DNA of 44,721 nt from Candidatus Hydrogenedentota bacterium (GCA_024278275.1 JAJRTN010000024.1:1-44721); one strand, 5' to 3'. Positions 8,461-16,692 are shown, numbered from the stretch's first letter. The notes: generated from the letters alone by a model not told the origin. Translations and numbers: made by a program.

Positions 8461-9759
8461 ATGTCCCGCAACATTACCCGACGCGATTTTTTCAAAACGA
8501 CCGCGTTCAGCATGGCCGCCATGAAAGCCTTCCCGGCTATCGCCAAGACCGTTTCCCCCAATGAAAAACTCGACATCGCCATTGTAGGCATCGGCGGCCA
8601 GGGCAAGTCGAATTACAACGGGGTGCGCGGAGAAAACATTGTCGCGGTATGCGACGTGGATCTTGAACGCGCGGGTTCCGCATACCAGCAATTTGAGAAG
8701 TCGAAGCAATTCACGGATTTCCGCCGGATGCTGGACAAAGTACACAAGCACATCGACGCGGTCGTTATCAGCACGCCCGACCACACCCACTTCCATCCGG
8801 CCTACATGGCCATGGAATTGGGCAAACACGTTTATCTCGAAAAGCCCCTTGCCCACTCGGTGTGGGAAGTGCGCGCCCTTACCAACCTGGCCAAACGAAA
8901 AAAACTCACCACCCAGCTTGGTGTCCAACGCCACGTCAAGACAAACATGCATCGCGTGGTTGAGCTTATTCGGAGTGGCGCCATTGGCGAGGTCTCCGAA
9001 GTTTACAGTTGGGTAAGCAGCAACCGGGGCATGTACCCCTCCAAGGGCGCGGGCACGCCCGTCCCCGCTCATCTCGACTACGACCTCTGGCTTGGCCCCG
9101 TGGAATACATGCCCTATGACCCGAAGATCACGCCTTACGGCTGGCGCTTCTGGTGGGACTTCGGTACCGGCGAAGCGGGCAATTGGGGTTGCCACATCCT
9201 CGACATCCCCTACTGGGCCCTCGACCTGGATCACGCGACCCATGTCAGCGCCACCGGCCCGGAACCCGACCCCAAAATGACCATGCAGCAATTCTCCTCC
9301 ACCCTGGATTTTCCCGCAAAGGGCAATCGGCCCGCGGTTAAACTTCACTGGGGACAACACAAGGACGGTCCCGAAATCCTCAAGGAACTCAACCTGCCTT
9401 CGAGGGGCTACAATAACCTCTTCATCGGCAGCAAAGGTATGCTGCTCTGCGGCTTTGATCAACGGACCTTACTCCCCAAAGAGCAGTTCGCCGACTTCGA
9501 AGCGCCCAAGCCCTTCATCCCCGACTCGCCGGGCTTCCACAAGGAGTTCATTGACGCCTGTAAAGGTAACATGACCCCGCCCACCTGCAACTTCGCCTAT
9601 TCCGGCCCCATGACCGAGTCCATGCTGCTGGCCAATGTGGCCTACCGCAGCAAGTCCGGGTTCGATTGGGATTACAAGACCATGACCTGCAAAGCCACGC
9701 CCGAAGCGCAGGCGTTCATCAAGCCCACCTTCAAGAAGGGCTGGGAGATGAACATTTGA
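8461..9759 (+). CDS. Tat-exported Gfo/Idh/MocA-family oxidoreductase
   Basis: NAD(P)-dependent sugar or sugar-derivative oxidoreductase, probably acting outside the cytoplasm. Protein of 432 aa. The N-terminus NITRRDFFKTTAFSMAAMKA is a twin-arginine signal (R7-R8), common for this family in PVC-type bacteria. The Rossmann fold follows: IAIVGIGGQGKSN at 39-51 (GxGxxG variant) and the acidic strand end VCDVD; EKP at 127-129, the conserved lysine motif of the family, is intact in KHVYLEKPLAHS. The C-terminal domain contains GTGEAGNWGCHILDI, with the histidine expected near the active site. GGAG lies 8 nt before the ATG. It is monocistronic, and the substrate cannot be inferred. Confidence 0.9.
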   Translation: MSRNITRRDFFKTTAFSMAAMKAFPAIAKTVSPNEKLDIAIVGIGGQGKSNYNGVRGENIVAVCDVDLERAGSAYQQFEKSKQFTDFRRMLDKVHKHIDAVVISTPDHTHFHPAYMAMELGKHVYLEKPLAHSVWEVRALTNLAKRKKLTTQLGVQRHVKTNMHRVVELIRSGAIGEVSEVYSWVSSNRGMYPSKGAGTPVPAHLDYDLWLGPVEYMPYDPKITPYGWRFWWDFGTGEAGNWGCHILDIPYWALDLDHATHVSATGPEPDPKMTMQQFSSTLDFPAKGNRPAVKLHWGQHKDGPEILKELNLPSRGYNNLFIGSKGMLLCGFDQRTLLPKEQFADFEAPKPFIPDSPGFHKEFIDACKGNMTPPTCNFAYSGPMTESMLLANVAYRSKSGFDWDYKTMTCKATPEAQAFIKPTFKKGWEMNI

Positions 9760-9761
9760 TG

Positions 9762-9787
9762 CCTGGTTCCGGCTACGCCGGGTTAGG
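9762..9787 (-). repeat. Palindromic repeat family CCTAA..CCGGC-nnn-GCCGG..AACCAGG, copy 1
   Basis: On the minus strand CCTAACCCGGCGTAGCC followed by GGAACCAGG. Near-identical copies lie at 16798-16821 and 29443-29468; only the 3-nt loop and a few positions differ. This copy starts 2 bp after the oxidoreductase stop. Confidence 0.6.
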
Positions 9788-9855
9788 GGAAGGCGCATGT
9801 CCCTGGCGCCGCGGAGGGATTATTCAAATATCCTCTTCCCGCGGGCAAAAGAAAG

Positions 9856-9922
9856 GCCGGTGCGAACGGTACCACCACCGCATCAGCCATCATCGCCGCC
9901 AAAAGGAGCCGCTCGCACCGGC
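9856..9922. repeat. 14-bp inverted repeat upstream of rarA
   Basis: GCCGGTGCGAACGG (9856-9869) pairs with CCGCTCGCACCGGC (9909-9922) with one mismatch and a 39-nt loop. It may be a terminator or repeat remnant; no T tract follows. Confidence 0.4.
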
Positions 9923-9987
9923 GCTTGTGTGAAGAACATTCCGGCGGGCCGTCTCATTCCCCGGTCTTCCAGCTTGATCCAGGGTAT

Positions 9988-10017
9988 TTGCCCGGCATTG
10001 GGCGCAGGGGCTAGGAT
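9988..10017 (+). promoter_or_regulatory. Candidate rarA promoter, implying a near-leaderless mRNA
   Basis: TTGCCC, an 18-nt spacer and TAGGAT. The -10 box ends 6 bp before the ATG at 10024, so transcription would begin at or next to the start codon. No Shine-Dalgarno sequence precedes that ATG, which fits a leaderless message. Confidence 0.4.
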
Positions 10018-10023
10018 ATCCCC

Positions 10024-11361
10024 ATGGTCGAGGATCTCTTCGAGAATGCGGCGGCGGCACGTCTCCGCAGGGAAGCACCCCTCGCACGGCGGGTGGCGCC
10101 GCGGACGCTGGACGAGCTGTTGGGGCAGGATCACATCCTGGGACGTGGCAAGATCCTGCGTCGTGCCATCGAGGCGGACCGGGTTACATCGCTCATTCTT
10201 TACGGCCCCCCCGGATGCGGCAAGACCGCCTTGGCCCGGATTATCGCCATGCAGACGAAATCCGCCTTCGAGCCATTGAACGCCGTGACTTCGGGGGTGC
10301 GCGAACTCCGTGAACTCATCGCTATCGCGAAGCAACGCCGGATCCATGAACAGCGGCGGACCATCGTGTTCGTGGACGAAATACACCGCTTCAACCGGGC
10401 ACAGCAGGACGCGCTCTTGCCGGACGTGGAAAACGGCGGCATTACCCTCATCGGGGCGACCACGGAAAACCCCTTCTTTTCGGTGGTGGCGCCTTTGCTG
10501 TCCCGTTCGCAGATCTTCGAGTTCAAGCGGCTGGAGGAAGCGGCACTGATCCAACTCATGCGCCGCGCGTTGAAACACGAAGCACTGGGGCTGGACGACT
10601 TCAAGATCGTGGTGGATGATGACGCTTTGGCCCATATCGCCACCTACGCCGAGGGCGACGTGCGGCGCTGCCTGAACGCGCTGGAGGTGGCCCTGCTTAC
10701 CACGCCGCCCGAGGAAAAGGTCATCCATGTCACCATCGAGGTGGCGCAGGAGTCCATTCAGAAAAAGCTGCTCCACTATGACGGCACGGGCGACGGGCAC
10801 TACGACGCGGCCTCGGCCTTCATCAAGAGCATGCGCGGGAGCAATCCCGATGCGGCGCTCTACTGGATGGCCCGCATGTTGGAAGCGGGGGAGACGCCTC
10901 GCTTCGTGGCCCGGCGCATCTGTATCGCGGCTTCCGAGGAGGTGGGCAACGCCGACCCCATGGCGCTGGTGGTGGCCACATCGGCCTGGCAGGCCTGCGA
11001 GTTCATCGGCATGCCCGAGGCGCGCATCATCCTGGCACAGGCGGCCACCCACGTGGCCTGCGCGCCCAAGAGCAACGCCGCCTATCGCGGTATCGACGCG
11101 GCCCTGGCGGACGTTCGCGAAGGCAAGACCATCGAGGTGCCCACGCACCTGCAAGACACGAGCTACCGCGGCGCGAAACGGTTGGGCCGGGGCGAAGGCT
11201 ACCAGTATGCCCACGGCTTCGAGGAAGGCTACGTTCCCCAGGACTACGGCGTGATCCGGGGAACCTACTACCAGCCATCGGAGCGCGGGCATGAAGCATC
11301 GTTCAAGGAACGGATGGCGCGTTTTGATGAACGGGACAGGGAAGCGCGGGACCGGAAATAA
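10024..11361 (+). CDS. rarA: Replication-associated recombination protein A (AAA+ ATPase)
   Basis: Clamp-loader-like AAA+ ATPase (RarA/MgsA/WRNIP1) acting at stalled replication forks in the cytoplasm. Protein of 445 aa, the usual length. The N-terminus DLFENAAAARLRREAPLARR matches the standard RarA start, fixing the ATG. Walker A GPPGCGKT at 61-68, Walker B VDEIHRFN at 117-124, sensor 1 GATTENP at 144-150 and the arginine finger in LLSRS (R161) are all present. The C-terminal tetramerisation part contains LYWMARMLEAGETPRFVARR and EGYQYAH. Two small envelope-protein genes follow at 15 nt and then almost no spacing, an odd partnership for a DNA-repair ATPase. Confidence 0.96.
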   Translation: MVEDLFENAAAARLRREAPLARRVAPRTLDELLGQDHILGRGKILRRAIEADRVTSLILYGPPGCGKTALARIIAMQTKSAFEPLNAVTSGVRELRELIAIAKQRRIHEQRRTIVFVDEIHRFNRAQQDALLPDVENGGITLIGATTENPFFSVVAPLLSRSQIFEFKRLEEAALIQLMRRALKHEALGLDDFKIVVDDDALAHIATYAEGDVRRCLNALEVALLTTPPEEKVIHVTIEVAQESIQKKLLHYDGTGDGHYDAASAFIKSMRGSNPDAALYWMARMLEAGETPRFVARRICIAASEEVGNADPMALVVATSAWQACEFIGMPEARIILAQAATHVACAPKSNAAYRGIDAALADVREGKTIEVPTHLQDTSYRGAKRLGRGEGYQYAHGFEEGYVPQDYGVIRGTYYQPSERGHEASFKERMARFDERDREARDRK

Positions 11362-11376
11362 CGGGAGGGAATCGAC

Positions 11377-11601
11377 ATGAGCGTTCCAGTGGCCCTATTC
11401 TTTCTATGCTTCATCTTGGTGTTGCTGGCCAATACGGCCTGGCTGGGCATGGCCCTGCTGAATCTCGTGCTGGACACGACACGTGAAACGGCCCGCGAGA
11501 GTACGCGCAATACAAAGACGAAAATCGTTGCCAGCGCGGTTGTCGAGTTCCTCATGCTGCTGGTTATAGGGATGGTTGCACGCATCATGGGGAGTACCTG
11601 A
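11377..11601 (+). CDS. Small two-helix membrane protein
   Basis: Protein of 74 aa: helix about 4-30, a polar charged middle (DTTRETARESTRNTKTK), and a second helix about 50-70. GGGAGG sits 7 nt before the ATG, 15 nt after the rarA stop. It is followed within 1-2 nt by the thioredoxin-like gene, so the three probably share a transcript. No recognised family. Confidence 0.7.
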   Translation: MSVPVALFFLCFILVLLANTAWLGMALLNLVLDTTRETARESTRNTKTKIVASAVVEFLMLLVIGMVARIMGST

Positions 11602-11602
11602 C

Positions 11603-12205
11603 GTGTCCGAGAGCAAGAAACGGCCTTTCCTGCGTGGATGCCTGGTGGGGCTGGTGCTGGGCGTACTGGGTGGCCCGGTATTGTTCGTCGCGGCCCTTCT
11701 TGCCGCGTACCAACTTTTTCCGGAGCCCTTCACCCGGCTCATGGGGGGACAACTCCGGCCGCCCGCCATCACTCGGGACCTACGGGCCGCCTATGATTGG
11801 TCCGTGAAAACCCTCGACGGCGAAACCTTCGACCTGGCGGAAACGCGGGGGAAGGCCGTGTTCCTGCACTTCTGGAGTCCCGATTGCCCCCAATGCCGGG
11901 CGGAACTGGATTCACTCAACGGCCTCCATGACGCGGTGAAAGACGACGAGCGGATTGCCTTTGTGGCCGTGGCCCGGAGTGATTTCGACAAGCTGCCCGA
12001 CTACGTGGCGCGGGGCGTGACGAGGTTCCCCGTCTACACTTTCGAAGGCGCCTTGCCCGAGCCCTACGCCCAAAAAGGGGTCCCCGTGAGTTTCCTCATC
12101 AGCCCGGAAGGCGAGGTGGTCTTCAAGCAAGAAGGCGGCGCCAAGTGGGACGACGAGGGACCGGTGAATTACCTGAAATCACTGGCGGCCCAGGTGGGGG
12201 AATAA
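11603..12205 (+). CDS. Membrane-anchored thioredoxin-fold protein (TlpA/ResA-like)
   Basis: Probable periplasmic thiol-disulphide protein. I choose the GTG at 11603 (200 aa), which follows GGAG by 8 nt and begins right after the previous stop; an ATG at 11576 would overlap that gene by 26 bp and lacks a site. One N-terminal helix (about 12-38) anchors it. The thioredoxin domain spans about 65-195: VFLHFWSPDCPQCRAEL carries the redox motif C-P-Q-C, and GVPVSFLISPEGEVV carries the cis-proline loop. AlkylHP-peroxidase-like members exist in the same superfamily, but CxxC favours TlpA/ResA. Its reductant and targets are unknown. Confidence 0.85.
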   Translation: MSESKKRPFLRGCLVGLVLGVLGGPVLFVAALLAAYQLFPEPFTRLMGGQLRPPAITRDLRAAYDWSVKTLDGETFDLAETRGKAVFLHFWSPDCPQCRAELDSLNGLHDAVKDDERIAFVAVARSDFDKLPDYVARGVTRFPVYTFEGALPEPYAQKGVPVSFLISPEGEVVFKQEGGAKWDDEGPVNYLKSLAAQVGE

Positions 12206-12214
12206 AGGCACGGA

Positions 12215-12266
12215 CGAACACGGACACACACGAACCCGCCGGGAAACATGAAGTTGTCCGTGTTCG
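12215..12266. terminator. Hairpin between convergent genes (CGGACACGGA-type repeat)
   Basis: CGAACACGGACA (12215-12226) and its exact complement TGTCCGTGTTCG (12255-12266), in the gap between the convergent genes ending at 12205 and 12279. It could stop transcription in both directions. It belongs to the repeat type also seen at 13122-13152 and 16888-16956. Confidence 0.45.
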
Positions 12267-12278
12267 TTCTCGCCCCTC

Positions 12279-13031
12279 TTACGTCGCCGTCCGACCGATG
12301 TTTTCCCCGATGAAGACGTCTATTAACTCGGGATCGAAATGTTTGCCCCGCTCGCTCAGGAGATACTCGACGGCGCTCTCGTGGGTATTGTGTGTTTTCC
12401 GGTAATGACGGGGGCTGGTCATGGCGCAGTAAACATCCAGGATCTTCATGATGCGGGCAAAACGGGGAATCTCGTCACGCTCGATGCCGTCGGGGTATCC
12501 CGTGCCGTCGTAGCATTCATGATGGCGATGAACAATGTCGGCCACGCCCGTGCAGAAGGAGCGCTCCTCGAGCAGTTTCACACCAAGGCAGGTGTGTTGC
12601 TGGAGCAGGATCCACTCGTCATAGGTCAGGACCTTGTTTTTTAGGAGTACTTCATTCGAGATGGACAGCTTCCCAATGTCACGCAGAAGCGCGCCCCGCT
12701 CCAGAAGTATCTGCTCCTCGCTGTTCAGACCGAGGGCCCTGGCGAAGCGCGTGGCATGGTCGCACACGCGACGCGATCCCCCCAAGGCGATTCCCTCGCG
12801 GCAATCGATGGCATCGGCGAGGAGGCCCAAGAGCGCTTCATGGGTGGCGGCGGCACGGAGAATGGCCTGCGGGGCATCCTCCGACACGCCATCGACGACC
12901 AGCGCGGATACCAGGCCCGAATCGATCTGGCCGGACTCGATCCGCGAAACCACGACCTCGTCGGGCGCGGCCGACCGTAATTGCGCCTCGATTTGCGCGC
13001 TTTCTCCCACGATGCCAATCTGTTTCAGCAT
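12279..13031 (-). CDS. HD-GYP domain protein with degenerate HD motif
   Basis: Protein of 250 aa. The N-terminal 60 residues resemble a shortened receiver-like fold (QIGIVGESAQIEAQL) without phosphorylation residues; the HD-GYP region covers about 64-245. The signature HRHHECYDGTGYPDG (168-182) is intact, but the HD dyad reads R117-D118 (LLRDIGKL) instead of H-D, and the usual upstream histidine in HSxRV is replaced (GSRRV, 85-89). These are metal ligands, so phosphodiesterase activity is probably lost and the protein may only bind c-di-GMP or partners. Compare the intact paralogue at 4295-5830. GAGGAG lies 9 nt before the ATG. It is convergent with the thioredoxin-like gene. Confidence 0.85.
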   Translation of the reverse strand: MLKQIGIVGESAQIEAQLRSAAPDEVVVSRIESGQIDSGLVSALVVDGVSEDAPQAILRAAATHEALLGLLADAIDCREGIALGGSRRVCDHATRFARALGLNSEEQILLERGALLRDIGKLSISNEVLLKNKVLTYDEWILLQQHTCLGVKLLEERSFCTGVADIVHRHHECYDGTGYPDGIERDEIPRFARIMKILDVYCAMTSPRHYRKTHNTHESAVEYLLSERGKHFDPELIDVFIGENIGRTAT

Positions 13032-13121
13032 AATCCGTCACTCCTCTGAATCGGTGGCAAGGTCTTTACCACCAAATAGTAACAGGACGGATGGGCCGGG
13101 ACAAGGGGGATGTCAACGATC

Positions 13122-13152
13122 TCCGTCCGTGCCCGTCCGTGTTTGTCCGTGG
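13122..13152. repeat. Tandem TCCGTG units
   Basis: TCCGTCCGTGCCCGTCCGTG followed by TTTGTCCGTGG. Same repeat vocabulary as the paired arms at 12215-12266 and 16888-16956. It lies in the reading frame that would extend the next gene upstream and so argues against that extension. Confidence 0.45.
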
Positions 13153-13177
13153 GGTCGAATCAATCGCGACAAGCCCC

Positions 13178-13183
13178 TATAAT
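13178..13183 (+). promoter_or_regulatory. Candidate -10 box for the GT2-TPR gene
   Basis: A perfect TATAAT, 31 bp before the chosen TTG start. The -35 region (TCGAAT at a 17-nt spacing) is poor. Confidence 0.35.
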
Positions 13184-13213
13184 GCCCCGGCGCGAACAGG
13201 AAGGAAGGCCCTT

Positions 13214-14590
13214 TTGCCCACGCTAAGCCTGATCATGATCGTCAAGAACGAGGCCCGCTGCCTCGCGGACTGCCTCGCCAGCGTGCGCGCGGTGGTGGAC
13301 GAAATGGTCGTCGCCGACACGGGGTCCACCGACAACACCGTGGCCGTTGCCGAGCGCTTTGGGGCGCGGGTGTTCCGGGTGCCCTGGAACGATGACTTCG
13401 CCGCGGCACGAAATGCGGGTATGGCCCACGCCGCCGGGGACTGGCTACTCCACCTCGACGCGGATGAGACGCTCGACCCGGACGGCGCGCGGCGCATACG
13501 CGCCTGGGTCGATGGGGACGGCCGGGGCGCGGACGCCATTGAATTGACCCTCGCGAATTATTGCGACGATCCCCGCGCCTGGCGTTGGCGGCCGGTGGCA
13601 CCGGGCGACCCCAACGCCCGCGGACGCGCGGGGTATATCGAAACAAGGTTGCTCCGGCTCTTCCGAAACGGGCGCGGTTTCGCTTACCGCGAGGCGGTTC
13701 ACGAAAACATCACGCCCAGCGTGGTGGAACGGGGCGGCGTGATCCTGGCCGCGCCGGACATCATCATTCACCACCATGGCTACGGTACCGCAAGCCAGGA
13801 CGGACTGGCGAAGGTGAAGCGATATCTCGCCATCGCCCGCCGCAAGCGGTCCGAGAATCCGGACGATGTAAAAGCACTCCATGATCTGGCGGAGCAGGCC
13901 CTGGCGTGCGGTCTGGTCGAAGAGGGCGAGGAAGCCTGCCGTGCCGCTGTCGCCATCGACCCCGCCCATTTGGGCGCGGCCACCACGCTGGCCAATATCC
14001 TGCTCAATCGCGGTGCTCTCGATGAGGCGAAGGAAATCCTCCTGTGTCTGCAAAGGGCGGGAAAGAACGCCGCCCATGTGGAGATGGCCCTCGGGGCCAT
14101 ATCGTACCACCAGGGCGCCTTGGAGGAAGCGCGGCGGCAACTGGGCCGGGCCATCGCGCTGGAGCCGGGCAACCTTATGGCAAGGTTGTATGAGGCCCGC
14201 GTGCTGGACGGGCTTGGCGATGTCGAAGGCGCCCGCGCGGCGTTGCGATATGCGCGAAACGCGGCGCCCGGCATTGATGAGTTCCAGCAACGGATGGATG
14301 CCCACGAGATGCGCCAGACCGGGGAGGAGCAGGTGCTTGCCGGGAAAGCCGAGGTGGCGTTGGCCACCTTCGTCGAAGCACTGCGCCTCGATCCCGAAGA
14401 TCCCGTGCTGCACAACGATATCGCGGTGGTGCTCAGTGGTCTGGAACGGCCAACGGAAGCACGGGAGAGCCTGGCGCGGGCGCTGAAGCTCTGTCCCGGC
14501 TTTGCGCCGGCACGGGAAAACCTGGCGGCGCTGGATCCGGGGAATGGAATGGACCCAGTGGACCAGGCAGACCAGGTGGACGGCGGATAG
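13214..14590 (+). CDS. Family 2 glycosyltransferase fused to TPR repeats
   Basis: Predicted inverting sugar transferase (GT-A fold) with a C-terminal helical repeat domain, a combination seen in protein or cell-surface glycosylation. I choose the TTG at 13214 (458 aa, PTLSLIMIVKNEA): AGGAAGG lies about 6 nt upstream, while the longer frame from 13091 runs through repeat DNA. GT2 signatures: LIMIVKNEARCLADCLASV (about 6-24), VVADTGSTDNT (about 32-42) and LHLDADE (DxD-like metal site, about 78-84). Repeats of about 34 residues start near 215 and run to the end (ALACGLVEEGEEACRAAV..., AFVEALRLDPEDPVLHNDI..., typical TPR pattern). The last 15 residues (DPVDQADQVDGG) are encoded by an intergenic palindrome at 14550-14624, so the tail may be a recent acquisition. 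Confidence 0.9.
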   Translation: MPTLSLIMIVKNEARCLADCLASVRAVVDEMVVADTGSTDNTVAVAERFGARVFRVPWNDDFAAARNAGMAHAAGDWLLHLDADETLDPDGARRIRAWVDGDGRGADAIELTLANYCDDPRAWRWRPVAPGDPNARGRAGYIETRLLRLFRNGRGFAYREAVHENITPSVVERGGVILAAPDIIIHHHGYGTASQDGLAKVKRYLAIARRKRSENPDDVKALHDLAEQALACGLVEEGEEACRAAVAIDPAHLGAATTLANILLNRGALDEAKEILLCLQRAGKNAAHVEMALGAISYHQGALEEARRQLGRAIALEPGNLMARLYEARVLDGLGDVEGARAALRYARNAAPGIDEFQQRMDAHEMRQTGEEQVLAGKAEVALATFVEALRLDPEDPVLHNDIAVVLSGLERPTEARESLARALKLCPGFAPARENLAALDPGNGMDPVDQADQVDGG

Positions 14591-14624
14591 GGAGCCACTT
14601 TGTTCACTAAGTCCACTGGGTCCA
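14550..14624. repeat. Inverted repeat overlapping the 3' end of the GT2-TPR gene
   Basis: TGGACCCAGTGGAC (14550-14563) and its exact complement GTCCACTGGGTCCA (14611-14624). The left arm lies inside the coding region and the right arm beyond the stop, so the element may serve as a terminator and has rewritten the protein's end. Confidence 0.5.
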
Positions 14625-14722
14625 CGCCCCGCTCTTGCCTTTGCCCCTCTCGACACGCCATGATCCCCGCTCCCTGTAGCCTGTCGCGTAACCGCTCACG
14701 GCCTGAGACGCCAATAAAGCCC

Positions 14723-14824
14723 GCAAACAAAGGGACAGACACGTCTACGCTTTCGCAAAAGAGTACTTTCGCTATCGCGCAACGGCTCGTTCCTCGCTAC
14801 GCTTGCGTCAGTCCCTTTGTTTGC
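14723..14824. repeat. 102-bp element with 18-bp terminal inverted repeats
   Basis: GCAAACAAAGGGACAGAC at 14723-14740 and GTCAGTCCCTTTGTTTGC at 14807-14824 are complementary at 17 of 18 positions. The interior holds no reading frame of note. The element ends only 14 bp before the TauE-type start at 14839 and could form part of its mRNA leader. Confidence 0.5.
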
Positions 14825-14838
14825 TAAAGGAGAATCCC

Positions 14839-15597
14839 TTGCTTTCCATGGACTGGATCATTCTGCTCGTCGGATCGGCCATCGCTTTTCTGGCGGGTTT
14901 CGTGCAGGGCTACACGGGTTTCGGCATGGCCCTTATCGCCGCGCCCGCCCTGCTCTTCCTCTATCCGCCCGAATTCGTCACCCCCACGGTGATTCTTTTG
15001 AGCACGGTGAACACGGCCTACGTGGCGTACAACGCCCGCCGTCATGTACGCCTGCGCATCGTGGGACCCCTGGTAGTGGGGGCATTCTTCGGGATTCCCG
15101 CGGGGGTCTGGGCACTTCACCACACCAACGAGGTGTGGCTGAAAATCGCCCTGGGCGCCTTCGTGCTGGCTTTCGCCCTGACCCTGCTGTCGGGCTGGCG
15201 CAAGCCCGTCGCCCGCGCCGTCCCGGCCATGATCCCCGTGGGCATGCTCAGCGGTTTTTCCGGTGGAGCGTCCAGCATGGGCGGACCGCCGGTAATCCTT
15301 TTCCTCGCCAACCAGGACACGGACCGGGACGCCTTCCGGGGCAACATCGTCTGCTATTTTCTGATTATCAACCTGTGGGCCATCGCCAATTTCCTGTGGC
15401 GCGACGACATCTCCACGGACATTGTGCGGCAGGTGGTCATCTTCGTCCCCGCCGTACTATTGGGATCTTTCACCGGCGTCCGCACCGCGCCCCACGTGCC
15501 CAATGAACTGTTCAAGAAGATCGCCATGGGCGCGGCGGCCATCATGGGATTCGTGCTGCTGGCGACCAATCTCTACCGGCTGTTCCACGGGGCGTAA
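14839..15597 (+). CDS. TauE/SafE-family membrane permease
   Basis: Inner-membrane transporter of the sulfite/organosulfur exporter family (formerly DUF81); the substrate is not evident. Start set at the TTG at 14839 (252 aa), because AAAGGAG (14826-14832) precedes it by 6 nt; the ATG at 14848 is the alternative. About eight hydrophobic segments are visible. The family's duplicated motif appears as FVQGYTGFGMALIAAPAL near the N-terminus (about 20-38) and LSGFSGGASSMGGPPVILFL near the middle (about 136-155). Both neighbours are unrelated enzymes, so no pathway context is available. Confidence 0.9.
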   Translation: MLSMDWIILLVGSAIAFLAGFVQGYTGFGMALIAAPALLFLYPPEFVTPTVILLSTVNTAYVAYNARRHVRLRIVGPLVVGAFFGIPAGVWALHHTNEVWLKIALGAFVLAFALTLLSGWRKPVARAVPAMIPVGMLSGFSGGASSMGGPPVILFLANQDTDRDAFRGNIVCYFLIINLWAIANFLWRDDISTDIVRQVVIFVPAVLLGSFTGVRTAPHVPNELFKKIAMGAAAIMGFVLLATNLYRLFHGA

Positions 15598-15626
15598 CCG
15601 TTCACATCCATCCGACCGTACCCGGT

Positions 15627-15656
15627 TTGCGGCGGAACGCCGCCGTGGGCTAGAGT
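15627..15656 (+). promoter_or_regulatory. Candidate promoter for the amidohydrolase gene
   Basis: TTGCGG, an 18-nt spacer and TAGAGT. Transcription would start about 15 nt before the ATG at 15678, leaving just room for the GGAGG ribosome site. Confidence 0.45.
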
Positions 15657-15677
15657 CGGCGGTACGGAGGATTCACC

Positions 15678-16619
15678 ATGGACCGGCGAAGCTTTCTGAA
15701 AACAACGGGCGCGGCGGCCCTGCTGGCAGGGGGACGTCCCGCGGCCGCCGTTCCCGGGGAGAAAACCATGTTGCCTTTCCCCATCATTGACACGCACGTC
15801 CATTTCTGGGACCCGGACCACCTCACCTATACCTGGATCAAGAGTTCGCCCGTGTTGAACCGGGCCTGTCTGCCCAGGGACCACGCGGCCGAGGCCAAGC
15901 CCTATACCATCGACAAACTGGTCTTCGTACAGGCCGAATGCGCGCGGGACCAGTGGAACGACGAGGCGGCGTGGGTGAGCGGCCTCGCGAAAGAAGATCC
16001 GCGTATCCGGGCCATCGTGGCCGCCGCGCCGTTGGAAGAGGGGGAGGCCATTTTTCCCACGCTGGAGAAGCTGGCGGAGGCTCCCCTGTTGCGTGGTATT
16101 CGCCGCCTGATCCAGACGGAACGTGAACCGGGCTGGTGCCTGCGGCCGGACTTCGTGAAGGGCGTGCAACGGTTGGAGAAAGTGGGCTTCACCTTCGATC
16201 TCGGTGTGACGCGCCACCAGTTGGAGGACGTGACGGAACTGGCGCGGCGGTGTCCGAACATCCGTTTCATGCTCGACCACATCGGCGGCCCCGACATCGC
16301 GGGCGGAAACCTCGACCCGTGGCGGGACCACCTGCGCAAGCTGTCGGAACTGCCCAACGTCTACTGCAAGATGTCCGGCGTGGCCACGGTGGCCAAACGC
16401 CACGCATGGACCCCGGAGGACCTGAAGCCCGCCATCGACCATGTGCTGGACTGCTTCGGCTTCGAACGCACGGCCTTCGGCAGCGACTGGCCGGTCATGT
16501 TGCTCGGGACGAAGTACGCCCAGTGGGTGGACGGCCTATGCACGGTTATTCAGGGCTGCTCGAAGGATGAATTGCGTCGGCTCTTCCGCGGCACGGCGGA
16601 GGATTTCTACCGGGTGTAG
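15678..16619 (+). CDS. Tat-exported amidohydrolase, sugar-lactonase type (COG3618-like)
   Basis: Metal-dependent TIM-barrel hydrolase of the amidohydrolase_2 group; the closest pattern I know is L-fuconolactonase / L-rhamnonolactonase, which open sugar lactones to sugar acids. Protein of 313 aa. The N-terminus DRRSFLKTTGAAALLAGG is a Tat signal (R3-R4). Catalytic markers: IIDTHVHFWDP (H40, H42 metal ligands), the second histidine region FMLDHIGGPD and the late aspartate motif FGSDWPV. GGAGG precedes the ATG. It may act on products of the oxidoreductase at 8461-9759, since a sugar dehydrogenase would yield a lactone, but they are 6 kb apart and that link is inference. Confidence 0.87.
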   Translation: MDRRSFLKTTGAAALLAGGRPAAAVPGEKTMLPFPIIDTHVHFWDPDHLTYTWIKSSPVLNRACLPRDHAAEAKPYTIDKLVFVQAECARDQWNDEAAWVSGLAKEDPRIRAIVAAAPLEEGEAIFPTLEKLAEAPLLRGIRRLIQTEREPGWCLRPDFVKGVQRLEKVGFTFDLGVTRHQLEDVTELARRCPNIRFMLDHIGGPDIAGGNLDPWRDHLRKLSELPNVYCKMSGVATVAKRHAWTPEDLKPAIDHVLDCFGFERTAFGSDWPVMLLGTKYAQWVDGLCTVIQGCSKDELRRLFRGTAEDFYRV

Positions 16620-16626
16620 TTCGGAC

Positions 16627-16648
16627 TTGGTGGGCCAAGGCCCACCCA
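16627..16648. repeat. Direct repeat copy 1 (palindromic GTGGGCC-AAGGCCCAC)
   Basis: CTTGGTGGGCCAAGGCCCAC plus CC. A second copy with one change (GGCT for GGCC) lies at 17060-17081. The core is self-complementary. The pair brackets the repeat-rich relic region. Confidence 0.5.
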
Positions 16649-16692
16649 AACCGGTACCGCGCCCTTCGTGCCGTGGATGTGGGAATCGACAT

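Noticed and set aside
13091-13213. N-terminal extension of the GT2-TPR protein
   Set aside because: It runs through TCCGTG repeat units and past a TATAAT box; the ribosome site favours TTG 13214.
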